Notes: a model not told the origin generated them from the letters alone. A stretch of 64,000 nt of DNA from Cololabis saira (GCF_033807715.1 NC_084601.1:1147001-1211000), one strand, 5' to 3'. Counted from the stretch's first letter, positions 9,353 to 21,844 are shown. Translations and numbers: made by a program.

Positions 9353-10175
9353 TAGGGCCCGAGCACTGACAGTGCGAAGGCCCTATTGTATCTGTAGGAA
9401 TTGTTTTTATTCTGACGAAATGAGGGGCCTTTTTTCCCCCTAAACGTGCCCCAAAAGTCACCAAATTTTGCACGCAAGCCAGTCCTGGTGAAAAATTTGA
9501 TATTTAATTGTTTCCATTAATGGGCGTGGCCTAATGGCTCAACAGCGCCCCCTCGAAAACTTTGTGCCTCAAGCCCCACAATATGGTTTGACGTACATGC
9601 ACGGAAATCAGTACACACCTGTATCATGTCGCAACTTAAAGAAAAGTCTCTTGGCGCCATGGCCGAAACCCAACAGGAAGTCGGCCATTTTGAATTAATC
9701 GTGTAATTTTGGCGCAATTTATGCCATTCCTTCGGCAGTTAATACGGCCCGAACCGTAACGTGCACCCAGGTGTGTTATACATCAAAATGTGCGTCTCCA
9801 TCCTGCGACCATGGGCATTACTTTTCTCAGTCAAAAGCATCACCATGGCGACGCTAGACGCCAAAAAGCACGTCCCCCCTTCATCTGATTGGTCCATATT
9901 TGATAGTTCCTACTTTCTGCCATAACTTTTGAATGGTTTGGTATAAAGAGTCGTGGGTGGTGTCATCGGACTCTGTATTTGGTCCTTGACCTTCATTGGC
10001 CTGAATTAGCCCCGCCCCTTCTTCTGATTGGTTGTATCTATTTTCTGCTATCACTTTTTAATGGTTTGACATAAAGACTCGTGGGTGGTGTCATCAGACT
10101 TAGTTTTGAGTCCTTGACCTTAATTGGTGAAAATTGCACGCGTGAGGGCCCGTTCATCGCTGCTTGCAGCTTTAA
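9353..10175. mobile_element. Family D element, copy D1
   Basis: Begins AGGGCCCGAGCACTG and ends CGCTGCTTGCAGCTTTAAT. Copies D2 (16147-18857), D3 (35030-35921) and D4 (63001-63710) share both ends and most of the interior, including GGGCGTGGCCTAA, CAACAGCGCCCCCT and GGAAGTCGGCCATTTTGAA. The left end folds into a hairpin with two 6-bp stems around a 3x3 internal loop. Frames that look open inside it recur in every copy and carry no known domain. The class is unresolved. Confidence 0.85.
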
Positions 10176-10654
10176 TTGTACTTTAGTCTTTGCATCTGTT
10201 GTTACAAAAGAGAAATCATTATTCACAGAAGAAGAAGAAAAGAAGCTCTGCTGATATTTAGTTCAGTGAATGTCTCTTTAGGCCCCGTTTACTTTTCAGT
10301 AGTTCATTTAATAAAATCAGATAAGAAAAGGTCTTCGGGGAGTTTAAAGTAAAAAAGACTGCAGGAATTTTAAATAAAGTCTTGTTTAAGATGAGTAACG
10401 TCTGCCGGCAGCTACTGAGTAATCTCATTTGATTTAGACGTGTGGACACACCACACACACTTGCATACACACACTCTCTCTCACACACACTCACACCTGT
10501 TTAAAACTGACGACACGCAGATGAATCGTGTGTGTTTGCATTAACTTTCTGCCCTTCACTTAGCCAGAACTTATTTTTTGCAGCCGTGAGGGATGGTGGG
10601 TAGATCTGATCTGCAGTTAAAATTTTCCACAGTTGAAGGGACAGAATAATGTGG

Positions 10655-10698
<44 letters not shown>

Positions 10699-10951
10699 TT
10701 CACTGTACTGTTCAAGTCACAAAATGAACTGACTCCCAGGTCCCAAACCCCTACTTTCCATTTCTTGTTCTGACTTAAAAAAGAAAAGGGTTTTCAGATT
10801 GGGGTTCTGTAACTTCAGTATCTTGGATTGTGTATTTGGTGCTGCGTCCTCGTGCAACATGAATGAGAGTGGACGTATCGGAGTTCACGCAGGTTTTTGT
10901 CTGAGTGCGCTGAACATCCACATCTCACCAGCGGCTCGGGTCTGCAGCGGT
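10176..10951. other. Spacer with a CA microsatellite
   Basis: No gene recognised. It holds a CA-rich stretch at 10445-10500 and the (CA)n tract listed separately. Confidence 0.4.
10654..10697. repeat. (CA)n microsatellite
   Basis: About 20 uninterrupted CA dinucleotides. Confidence 0.95.
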
Positions 10952-11227
10952 CAGTGTTGTGTTACTTACTGAAAAATAGTAACTAGTTACCGTTACTAGT
11001 TACTTCATTAAAAAAGTAACTCAGTTACTTAGACCAAAAAGTAATGCTTTATTATGAAAAGTAACTTTTTAGTAACTTTAAATAAAAACATTTTAAATTC
11101 TCCCATTAATGCCCCTCCAGCTTCATTTCAGCAGGTACTGTATGGATTTGCATTGTGCATCGTGTTCTGCATTCTGATTGGCTAAACAGTCTCCCCACTT
11201 CTTCACTTCCTGTGTCAATAACGTTGG

Positions 11228-11804
11228 TTGCTTAGCAACAAACTGAGAACGGCCAATGAGCTTCAGCAGCAGCTCAAGAACGGGACCTTTGATGAATCGT
11301 TCATTACAGTCTCAAATATAACCAATGGTGACATGTCGGTTTATAAGAATCTTTTTACCCAGAAGAAAAAAGAGCGACAACAACGACCCTTAAAGCAGCA
11401 CAACGTAACTTTCAGCTTTTCTGAGTTTGGCGGCATCTTTTGGACAAAAGCGGTAGTGTTTTACCAGAAAGAACACTACGTTTCCCATGAGCACCAGCGC
11501 GTACTGCTGGAAAACTCCTGTCCCGTCGCTGCATTTGTTTTGATGAGAGAAGACGGGACGGACTTTTCTGTTTCACCAAGTGAACAGACGGAACGCAAAA
11601 AAAAAGATGTTAAACTGCTGGAAAGGAACTGGAATTTACCGGGATACCTTAAACAAGGAAGCCAGGGAGCGGTATATGGAGAAAATAATGATTATTAACG
11701 GTTTGGATCCATATGAAATCCCTACTAAAGAATGGAGCTCCTCGTTGGAGCTGCACTCTTTAGAAAGGATTTACTGCCGCAGTTCCGCACAACCCACGTC
11801 TTAG
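11228..11804 (+). pseudogene. Transposon-borne ORF debris, unrecognised
   Basis: A 156-codon frame runs from 11228 to 11698 and includes SVYKNLFTQKKKERQQ and VTFSFSEFGGIFW. I cannot assign it. An overlapping frame at 11580-11804 includes NKEARERYMEKIMIINGLDP, which resembles the opening of large transposon-associated proteins with YqaJ-type nuclease regions seen in fish; this is from memory and weak. The overlap of two plausible frames suggests a frameshifted relic rather than one gene. Confidence 0.35.
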
Positions 11805-12188
11805 GCTACCTTGTTTAGGAGTGTTTGGCAGCTGCTTTGGTAAATGTTTGACTCGCCATGTGTTTCAATAAATTTGTATAATAGTATAATCATAGTATAA
11901 TAGTACAACATACAGTACATGTTTTGTATTACTTACTTATCTTTTCTTTTTTTTTGACTGCTATATTATGCTGAAGAGGCTCCGAGGCGTGAGCAATATT
12001 TTTGTTTATTTTTTTCCTCTGCAGCTACAAATAAGAGTTAATATTTTTTCCTCAACAAACTAGTTTTATCTGAAGATTGGGGTTAATTGCACCGCAGAGA
12101 GCTGGCCAGCAACTGCGTTTAGCTGGATAAGTGGGGAATAAAACCCGTGTTTTGATCCGACCCGGTCTGTGTGAGTGTTTGTGGTTTA

Positions 12189-12304
12189 AGGCTGTTTATG
12201 GTTCTGCGTTAAATCGACGCAGAGCCTACGGCGTAGGGTATGCGGCGACACGCACCGTACGTCGTAGGTCTGCGGCGATTTAACGCAGAACCATAATTCA
12301 GGCT
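12189..12304. mobile_element. Palindromic MITE, family P, intact copy
   Basis: Ends are AGGCTGTTTATGGTTCTGCG and its near-inverse, flanked by TTA on both sides (12186-12188 and 12305-12307). The 116-bp body is a near-continuous hairpin containing CGTAGGGTATGCGGCG. The TTA duplication fits Harbinger-type MITEs. Related copies lie at 1260, 25255 and 33767. Confidence 0.88.
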
Positions 12305-13269
12305 TTACTGTGTGGAAGGTGTTTGGTCGTTACAGCCGCGATCCAAAGCGAGCCGACGACTCTTTCACTCTTTTACTTTGTTATCTCAGATACTTGGCCT
12401 GCGTGGTTCTGCCTCCGAGCAGGAAAGCGGTGAAAAGTTAAACCATTAGGATCTTTTCCCCACGTCTGTTGTGTGGAGCTGCTGCAGCCACAACGCAGCA
12501 ACGGGTTACCAGCTTCTGCGGAGCTCTGCGCTCCAAGCCCCGCCCATTTTCGTCTCGACTGCGAATCGGGAAGGAGGAGGAAGTGACGTATGCCGTAAAG
12601 CAGTCAAAGTCGTAAAAATGTGTAGTTTTTTAGTGTGGCAGGGTTCCTACCATGCTCCTCAAAGTTACATAGTGCCAGTGAAGGAGATACAGACCCCTCA
12701 GACCATGACAGAGGTTCATTAAACCTGTTGGAAGTTGATGTACCATCACAATGACTCTGGAAATATTATATCAAGGTGGAAAAGTTACGTAGTGTCGCTT
12801 TAACTATTTTCTTCTCTCGAAAATACACTCCTGCACCGGGGGTTTAGGAGAAGAAGACGCTACAGAGTCGGGATGCAGCGGCTCAGAAGAGCAGTGGAAT
12901 ACGTGCGAGGCCGTGCTGAAGCCTTCTATAATGATTGTAAAAAGAATTTCACTTATCACGGGTTCTTTTTGGAACGTAACCCCTGCGAGAAACCAGGGAT
13001 TACTGTAATGACAATATCTCCATGTTGAGAAACTCTCCTTCTCTTGGCTCATGACCGTCATGTTTTTGAATAAACACACACTATGTTTCCTCCGGTCTCC
13101 ATGGAAAAAAGCTTCACTGTAGCCAGAAATAACGGAGTAATGCACCGTTTGGTAACGGTAATTGCGTTACTGAATTTAAAAAGTAATGCGTTAGAGTATT
13201 AGTTACTGCAAAATGAAGGCGTTACTGTAACGCGTTACTAAATAACGCGTTAGTCCCAACACTGGCGGT

Positions 13270-16146
13270 GAGACGCCACCATTAAGAGCTGGGATTCCTT
13301 CCCTCTGCCTCGGATAAACCTGCCTCAGTTGTCTCACAAGCCACGTCAGCTCGTTGTGTCAGTGTGCACGTGTGCCGTTCCAAAGGGCCCTGCTGGTATT
13401 TGCGTAGAAGTCCAAAGGGAGACGGTTCTTATTGTTCAGGTACAAAACAAATGGTTTTCAGAGCACAACCATGTGATCGTTACACTTTGGTCTGATGGAA
13501 AACAAACCATTTTTACGTTTTTTTTTTTTTTGTTTCCGTTTATCTCCCTCCTCCATCTCATGCTTTTTCATTGTTTACAGTGTTTTAGTCTTAGTTTGAA
13601 TCTTCTCTGCTAATTCTCTGTCTCGCCCTCTTTCTCTCTCCATCATTGTTAATTGCCTGTCTGGTGTTTGTTTACATGAAATGAGGCATCAATAATGAGA
13701 TGAGCTCGTGTTATCGTCCAGACTGCAGTTAATATCGCTCTCATAATCCCAGCGATGCAGAGCTGTGACAAATGGGCTTGAATGAGTCCGTGTAATACTC
13801 ACCTTGCAGGGTCAAGTATAAGTCAATATAGATATCATCATATAGATGTTGATTCAGGCCATGATTGAGTTTGGATTTGACTTGAGTCGTTCCTGAAGTC
13901 ACGTTAAGCACATGTTTCTGGGATCAATACGGACAGGTTAACTACTTGGTGTAACTGATGAAGGTCCATATTCACAAATGTGAGATTAATGAGCCACAAA
14001 TCTAGATTAACTGCAGGGTTGCACTGAGCCCCCCCTCCTTACCGCACAAACACAACCTGCTACTTTTATTCAGGTTCTCCAGGAGAGCTGCGTTTAGGAA
14101 ACTGGATTTCTTCCGTCATTCAGTAAATGTACCGATCTCTCCTCCATCTGGCAAAATCCCTGCTATGCATTAAGCTGTCTGTGATGATAAGGGACACTCT
14201 TTTTCTAGTTGACGGAGACTTTCTGCAGATTTTCCTTTTAAAAACCAACCACTACCTTGTACCTATGTTAGGGTGTTAGCTGATCTGGTCATCTTCATGT
14301 CATGATCTAATCATCAGGTATCAACCATTTATACATGATGTAACAGATTCTAATTTATTTTATAGAAAGTGTTTTCAGGTGGCACATCATTTCCACTCCA
14401 CAGATTGTCCTAATTTGCTGCCGATGCTTCCCAGTCTGTGTTGGCCTCTCTCTCCACGGCGTGAGCAGACACGTTTTCCTGAGTTCATCCATCCTACAGG
14501 ACGTCTCATCTTTCTACCTTTCACTGTTTTCCATTTAATGAACCTCTTTGCCTGTGAAGTCGGGCTCCAAAACGCAATCGCCTCTCAAAATGATAACGTT
14601 GTACGGGCTAGTTAATGGCTGAGTTCCTGCAGAGCTATCCCCCGCCTGTGCAGGAATCTCAGGTCAGATGAGTATGTTGGTGATTAGGTCAGCTAGCAAG
14701 TATCCCTGGATAGACTAATTATCTGCTTCCTTTCAGCCGGGACAGGAGATGAAACTTTGAGATAATTCATTGGATCGTCCAGGGAACTCCAAGTTCAGGA
14801 TAATAATTGCTTCTACCTTTGAGTGACTATCAGTGGCCTTTATCAGACATCATTCTCCAGGTTCTGAAGCTGATTCTCTCCTTTAACGGTAGTTCAGATG
14901 AGGAGCGGAGGTGGGTTTAGTTCTTCAAAGAAAAATAAGGAGACCATCTGTTAAGAAGAAGTTTGACTGCCAGGCCTCTAATTTGGATTCTAATGAACTG
15001 CTTAATAAATAAAAGCAAAACAATGGGACTTCCACAGTCACATGGCCTCTCAGTGCAACAAGACAACAATAATTAAAGGGAAATGCAGCAAACAAGAGCT
15101 GAAAATCTTATATTTTTTTTATATGCATGTTGTGTTTCTATCGCCGTCTTAGCTTTAATTCTTTTGCTGTAGCTTTATCCTTTTCCTCTCCTTCCAACCT
15201 TCCCTTGCTCTCTTTCTTTTTCCGTTTCTTCCCTTCTTTCCAACCCATTGATCATTAGCTTCACCCTCCCTTTGTAGACGGATCATTAACGTAATGGCTT
15301 CTCCGTCAAATCATCATTAAAGACAAAGCTGCAGTAATGGCTGTTGGGCCGATCGTGGCGGCTATTCCTCATTTTATCATCTAAATAGTTTAGCGGGCAG
15401 TTCAAGCGGCTCCACGTGAACTGGATCTTACAGCGGTTTGAAAACGAGGCGTGAATATCAGGTGGAAACAAGCACAGGTTCGGCGCACAGCAAATAAACC
15501 TCCCGTCAGTCACCGTGTGCATGAGAGCTTGATGTTGCAGGAATATTTCTGAGGTCCAGGCTCGGCCTGGTCGGTGCTCACGGCTAAAGTTAAGATGTGG
15601 ATGTGGATAAGATATAGATGGGAGTTAGACATAAACTGGTGATGGTAAGTGTTTGTTTTTTAGCAGCCAAATCCAAACCAAAAAAAATAATAAAAGAATG
15701 TAAGCTGATGCAATAAGGATGATTGTTAAGTTAGGAGTCCTTGTGTCTAACTTGCATTTTGTTTTTATTGTGATAATCTTTGCAAAAATGAAAATGTAAA
15801 CAACATTTATGTGAATTAAGAGATAGTAATTTGCTTAAAACACGATCTGATGGCTGAAATTTTATCAGCAGGGAAACAAGTATGATCAATAATGTAGTTT
15901 TTCAAAAATAATGCATATGATACACTATAACCAGAACATAATTATTTTGACAGGTGTGTGTATATTTGTATATATGTACTAGTTTAGTAAAGTTTAGGAT
16001 ATAAAGTTCAGATGTAATGTATAGCGTTTTTCTTTAGCGTTAGAGTTTTGTTATAAAAGACATTGATCTCCGGGCGCCTGCAGAAACACCACCTGCATAC
16101 TGCCTTTTCTCACACAGTTTTATTTTATTGACTTATTATATTTATT
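13270..16146. other. 2.9 kb of single-copy-looking DNA
   Basis: The first long interval without transposon ends. A T run lies at 13519-13530. Stretches around 13640-13810, 14640-14730 and 15270-15530 are of mixed composition and rich in TAAT/ATTA cores, which would suit conserved non-coding elements. I see no exon with an open frame bounded by good splice signals. Confidence 0.4.
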
Positions 16147-16550
16147 AGGGCCTTCGCACTTACAGTGCGAAGGCCCTATTGTATCTGTAGGAATTCTTTC
16201 TTTCTTTTTTTAAAAATTTTTCTTCTGACGAAAGGAGGGCCTTTTTTCCCCCTAAACGTGCCCAAAAAGTCACCAAATTTTGCAGGCAAGCCAGGCCTGG
16301 CGAAAAATTAGATATTTAATGGTTTACATTAATGTACGTGGTAAAATGGCTCAACAGCGCCCCCTTGAAAACTTTGTGCCTCAAGCCCCACGATACGGTT
16401 TGACGTACATGCACGAAAATCGGTACACACCTGTATCATGGCCCAACTTAAAGAAAAGTCTCTTGTAGTCATGCCCGAAACCGAACAGGATGTCGGCCAT
16501 TTTGAATTAATCGTGTCATTTTGGCGAAATTTATGCCATTCCTTCGGCAG

Positions 16551-18240
16551 TTAATTCAGCCCGAAACCGTAACGTGCACCCAGGTGTGTTATACATCAAC
16601 ATGTGCGTCTCCATCCTCCGACACCACGCATTACTTTTCTCTTTCAAAAGCGTTACCGTGGCGACACTAGATGCCAAAATGCGCACCCACCCTTCATCTG
16701 GTTGGTTCAGACAGAAAAAACTTTGCGCCTCAAGCCCCATAATACGCTTTGACGTACATGAACGAAAATCGGTACACACCTGTATCATGTCGCAACTAAA
16801 AGAAAAGTCTCTTGGCGCCATGGCCGAAACCCAACAGGAAGTCGGCCATTTTGAACATTCTGAATTCATCGCGTAATTTTGGAGCAATATATGCCATTCC
16901 TTCGAGAGTTAATTCAGCCCAAACCGTATCGTGAACCCAGGTGTGTTATACATCAAAATGTGCGTCACCCTCCTGCGACCACACGCATTACTTTTCTCTT
17001 TCAAAAGCGTTACCGTGGCGACGCTAGACGCTAAAAAGCGCGCCCACCCTTCATCTGGTTGGTTCAGACAGAAAAAAATTTTGCGCCTCAAGCCCCACAA
17101 TACGGTTTGACGTACATGAACGAAAATTGGTACACACCTGTATCATGTCGTAACTAAAAGAAAAAGTCTCTTGGCGCCATGGCCGAAACCGAACAGGAAG
17201 TCGGCCATTTTGAACATTCTGAATTAATTGCGTAATTTTGGAGCAATATATGCCATTCCTTCGAGAGTTAATTCAGCCCAAACCGTATCGTGAACCCAGA
17301 TGTGTTATACATCAAAATGTGCGTCTCCATCCTGCGACCACACGCATTACTTTTCTCTTTCAAAATTGTTACCGTGGCGACGCTAGACGCCAACAAGCGC
17401 ACCCCCCCTTCATCTGATTGGTCCATATTTGATAGTTCCCCAAAAGGCACCAAATTTGGCACGCAAGCCAGGCATGGCGATAAATTTGATATTTAATGGT
17501 TTGCATTAATGGGCGTGGCCTAACGGCTCAACAGCGCCCCCCGGAAAACTTTGTGCCTCAAGCCCCACAATACGGTTTGACGTACATGGACGAAAATCGC
17601 TACACACCTGTATCATGGCACAACTTAAAGAAAAGTCTCTTGGCGTCATGCCCGAAACCGAACAGGAAGTCGGCCATTTTGAATTAATCGTGTCACTTTG
17701 GCGCAATTTATGCCATTCCTTCGGCAGTTAATTCAGCCCGAACCGTAACGTGCACCCAGGTGTGTTATACATCAAAATGTGCGTCTCCATCCTCCGACAC
17801 CACGCATTACTTTTCTCTTTCAAAAGCGTTACCGTGGCGACGCTAGACGCCAAAAAGCGCGCCCACCCTTCATCTGGTTGGTTCAGACAGAAAAAACTTT
17901 GCGCCTCAAGCCCCACAATACGGTTTGACGTACATGCACGAAAATCGCTACACACCTGTATCATGGCACAACTTAAAGAAAAGTCTCTTGGAGCCATGGC
18001 CGAAACCGAACAGGATGTCGGCCATTTTGAATAAATTGTGTCATTTTGGCGAAATTTATGCCATTCCTTCGGCAGTTAATTCAGCCCGAACCGTAACGTG
18101 CACCCAGGTGTGTTATACATCAAAATGCGCGTCTACATCCTGCGACACCACGCATTACTTTTCTCTTTCAAAAGTGGCGACGCTAGACACCAAAAGGCGC
18201 GCCCCCCCCTTCATGTGATTGGTCCATATTTGATAGTTCT
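16551..18240. repeat. Tandem array of about 358-bp units in D2
   Basis: Each unit begins TTAATTCAGCCC, passes through a GGTGTGTTATACATCAA block and a CTTTGCGCCTCAAGCCCC-type block, and ends near GGAAGTCGGCCATTTTGAA. Start-to-start spacings are 358, 359, 460 and 348. The longer third unit contains an extra piece of family D interior. Confidence 0.85.
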
Positions 18241-18349
18241 CCAAAAGTCACCAAATTTTGCATGCAAGCCAGACTTGGCGATAAATTTGATATTTCATGG
18301 TTTGCATTAATGGGCGTGGCCTAACGGCTCAACAGCGCCCCCTAGAATA

Positions 18350-18800
18350 CTTTTCTCTGCCATAACTTTTGAATGGTTTGACATAGGAAGTTGTGGGTGG
18401 TGTCATGGGACTCTGTATTGAGTCCTTAAGCTTCGTTGGCCTTAATTAGCCCCGCCCCTTCTTCTGATTGGTTGTCCCGATTTTCTGCTATAACATTGGA
18501 ATGGTTTGACATAGAGAGTCCTGGGTGGTGTCATCAGATTCTTTATGGAGTCCTTGACCTTCATTGGCCAGAATTAGCCCCGCCTCTTCTTCTGATTGGT
18601 TGTCCCTTTTTTCTGCTATAACTTTTTAATGGTTTGACAGGAAGTTGTGGGTGGTGTCATGGGACTTTGTACTGCGTTCTTAAGCTTCGTTGGCCTTAAT
18701 TAGCCCCGCCCCTTCTTCTGATTGGTTGTCCCGATTTTCTGCTATAACTTTGGAATGGTTTGACATATGAAGTCGTGGGTGGTGTCTTTTCTGATATGCT
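18350..18800. repeat. Tandem array of about 124-bp units in D2
   Basis: Four units share GAATGGTTTGACAT, GTGGGTGGTGTCAT and TTAGCCCCGCCCCTTCTTCT. Single or double copies of the same unit occur in the other family D elements. Confidence 0.8.
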
Positions 18801-18857
18801 TATGGGGGGCGGTGGCCGTGAGTGCGAGGGCCCGTTCATCGCTGCTTGCAGCTTTAA

Positions 18858-19485
18858 TTTTGTTTAAATCTTCTAAAGTTTGAGCATTTCCAGCATGCTT
18901 GCCGTCAGTCAGAGGATGCAGCGTTGTGTTTCGGGGGCAGATGAACTTTGTAACTTTGTCCCTCAGTCTGTCCAGACGTTGCATGACCTGTTTTTTCCAG
19001 AATAGCAGGCTCGGCCTGAGCCGGTGGCTCCGCTCTCCGGCTGTTTAGGGTCTAAACTGCTTCCTAATAGAATGTCCTTCGGGTTTTGACATTTATTGTC
19101 TAATTTGTTATTTTTGAGAATGAGCTCTGCTGCAGCCACAATAGCTGCTCATTATTAACCACAAATACAAACTGATTGTATGGGAGGAAAATAAAACTGA
19201 AAATTACTTTTTTAACTTTTGTGAAACAAAATATATATAAATTCACAGAATTTTTATTTTACTATTATAATAATATGGCTTGAAAAATTATGTGAATTAC
19301 TGTAATGGTCTTTTGCAGTAATTTGCCATGACGTGATCTGATCTTTGTCTAAGTCGCGGTAACAAACACTGTTAAAGCTGGTGACACACAATTAATATTT
19401 AGTCTTTTAGGGAGGGATGAAGTGTTCAGTAAAGACTTTAATACCAGAAAAATGGTTGATTCCAAATGGGGTTGCCGCGTGTGTG
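18858..19485. other. Spacer with no recognised feature
   Basis: AT-rich, short open frames only, no repeat termini seen. Confidence 0.4.
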
Positions 19486-19724
19486 AGTGACTGTGTTTCC
19501 ATGCATCAATAACCCTTTTAAAACCCGAATATTAGCAATAACCCGAATTTGCACGGCCATGTAAACACCCTTTGAATAACCTGAATTTGCTCATATTCCG
19601 GTTTTTAAAAACCCCAATATGACCCCTGGGTTACTCCTTTTAAAACCTGAATATTGGGTCATGTAAACACCAAACGGAATATCCCCATCAAACGGAACAG
19701 GAATTTGTTTTCTGCTCATGCTCA
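19486..19724 (+). mobile_element. Family B element, truncated copy B2
   Basis: Keeps the left third of family B, from AGTGACTGTGTTTCCATGCA to about TGTTTTCTGCTCATGCTC, then departs into a CA-microsatellite region. A 16-bp deletion relative to B1 lies near 19569. Confidence 0.85.
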
Positions 19725-19747
19725 GCTGTTACATGACAGAGCAACCG

Positions 19748-19748
<1 letters not shown>

Positions 19749-19827
<79 letters not shown>

Positions 19828-19846
19828 ACACACACACACACACACA
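19749..19846. repeat. (CA)n microsatellite, about 49 copies
   Basis: Nearly pure CA tract with one CATA interruption near 19823, next to the broken end of family B. Confidence 0.97.
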
Positions 19847-19849
19847 ATA

Positions 19850-21844
19850 AAATTCCTATACTGCCCTAATAGATTTGCTGTTCATCTTAAAAACTATTGG
19901 GTTCAGTATCCGATATAATTCCTGGAACGGTGACTGCAGGTAGAAGACTGTCATCCATGCTTAGTAAATGCTAGTGTGAACTGCTCTGCTCTATCTGGGT
20001 AAACCTGCTCCAATCTGCAGAGGAATATCACATTTTGGGAGTAAATGAAAACCTTCTCCGTCTTTGTCCTCTCTCCTCTTCAGTTTGACAGTGGCGAGGC
20101 CGCCAGCACGGCTTAACTTCACTTCAGCGAGTTTTAACAGCTAATCTGCCAGATGGTGAGCTGTACTGGAGCCGAGATGGAGAAGCTCCCAGGTTAACTC
20201 GTCTGAACGCAGCCCAAGTCAGTGATCCAGCAGACAGCACGCACAGGTGGGAGGCTTCATTACATCCTCTACTCTCAAGCCCAGGACACAAAATAGCCCA
20301 AAACTCTTTGTTTTCTGGTTAAACAGTAAGAAAAGATCAACTACATTACACCGACTGCTCTGCAGGGATTTAAAGTCTCTCGTATCAGAGCTGTTTTATT
20401 TAGCAAGCCTGTGCCAAGCACTCCATGTGATTTTCCTCTTTTCTTTTCTTCTTAAAATTAATCAGCAAGCTGCTTCTGCTGTGTCTGGGAAATGCTTTTT
20501 TTTCTATTCAACAAGATTAAAATTGAGCGTTTACAGGTGAATCATTTCACTCTTTTATTCAATCACTGATGTGCTCTGTCAGTTTTTGGAAATCGCATAA
20601 CTGACGGCTTCTCCAAGCTGCTGTCAGATATAATTGAAGCATGATTTTATCATTTTCTGTTTTGTGTATTAAAAGATCCAGGCCGCCCATAGATGCATCG
20701 TGGGTGGGGAAGTTGGTTACTTACTGCGAGCAGACATCGTTTTTTAAGGTTTTTGCTCTGAGACTGCTTTAGATTGAAACCTGCAGATAGTTTCAGTTTG
20801 TGCATCTTTTTCATTTGTGTTGAGCTGGAGTGGTTCACCTGATGTTTGATTGTGTGACATGTTGATTTGCATTTGCATATTTGCAGATAGAGCAAACTCC
20901 TATTTTCATGGCCAAAGTTGTATTGATATTTGAACGGGCTTTTTGTCGAGGGGTTTGCTGGTGCGGTGGTCTGATCACATAGTGCCACCCGCTATCTAAA
21001 CTAATCCCTTCCTCGAGGGAAGGAGGCAAGAACGAGCACGTAAGCTAAAGTGTGAACACGTATAAAGAGAAGCTCATACGTCCAAAGGCAGTTGAGGGTT
21101 TTTGAGACTGTTTCAGTGTTTAAATCAGAGTACAGAAGATCAGAATATTCAAACTGATAACGGAATGGAGACGGATTTTCCTGCAGAATCTCTGGTTCTA
21201 AAAGGATGCTACGATCATCCCTGATCATAAAACCGCTCACTTTGAAATGTGTATGGGGGGGGGGGTCTCTAAGGAGAGGCCAGCGACGCTCTAATCCAAG
21301 ACAGGGGAGGCCGAGAGCTGATTAACCGACAGAGGACAGCTCCGTGTGTGTCCTTACTGTCTTCAGATCTTAGCAAATCTGATTTCCTGCAGGTTTAGAC
21401 TGAGTGTCGCCGTCTCATCCCTGTCTCATCTTTTTATCCTTTATCCCCCGTTCCCTCTACGACCCTTCCTCCATAAATTCTTTGCTTCTTTGCCCCCCCC
21501 CCCCCCCCCCCCCTCCTACTTACTTGTCTTTAAGTCCATTCCTACATCTTTCCAGCAATTCCTCCGTCATCATACCCTCTTCCCCTCGTTCCTCAAGGAT
21601 TAGATCTTTGGGTTGCCACGGCAGCCACACTATCCCAGCCTGCGTAGCAGGGATTGTTCAGCCCGCTGATTGAACAAGCACCCGCTTACACCGTCAGCAG
21701 TGAAACAGGACGTGTTGTCACAGAGATGTCTGGACTTCAAGGAGGGTCTGAGGGTTTTTGGGGACTGGCTTTCTGTGAATGTTTCCATGCTTCTAAAGCA
21801 TGTATAGTAAACGCTTCAGAAAAGAAGATCAAGCAAAGGTTCTG
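19850..21844. other. 2-kb spacer with homopolymer runs
   Basis: No gene recognised. An 11-base G run lies at 21255-21265 and a 21-base C run at 21493-21513. A pyrimidine tract followed by AG at 20082-20083 and a GTGGGA at 20247 mimic splice sites, but all three frames between them contain stops. Confidence 0.45.
21493..21513. repeat. C homopolymer of 21
   Basis: Uninterrupted run of cytosines inside a pyrimidine-rich tract of about 120 bp. Confidence 0.95.

Larger units (their letters stand above)
10952..13264. mobile_element. 2.3-kb DNA element with CAGTGTTG termini
   Basis: Starts CAGTGTTG and ends CAACACTG. Both ends are rich in GTTACT/AGTAAC and TAACGCGTTA motifs. GCGGT lies on both sides (10947-10951 and 13265-13269). 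The CAG...CTG ends suggest hAT, but a 5-bp rather than 8-bp match leaves this open. The interior holds a 156-codon open frame and a nested palindromic MITE at 12189-12304, itself flanked by TTA. Confidence 0.75.
16147..18857. mobile_element. Family D element, expanded copy D2
   Basis: Has the family D left end and the CGCTGCTTGCAGCTTTAAT right end, but is 2.7 kb rather than 0.7-0.9 kb. The excess is two internal tandem expansions: about five units of 348-460 bp starting at 16551, 16909, 17268, 17728 and 18076, and four units of about 124 bp at about 18350-18800. The left hairpin is perfectly paired in this copy (16147-16177). Confidence 0.85.

Noticed and set aside
16531..18034. Recurring frames of about 60-118 codons in family D
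   Set aside because: They recur in every family D copy on both strands with stops at varying places, and show no known domain.
20084..20246. Possible internal exon between a strong pyrimidine tract with AG and a CAG-GTGGGA donor
   Set aside because: All three frames of the 163-bp segment contain stops, so it cannot be an internal coding exon; a UTR exon is not excluded.
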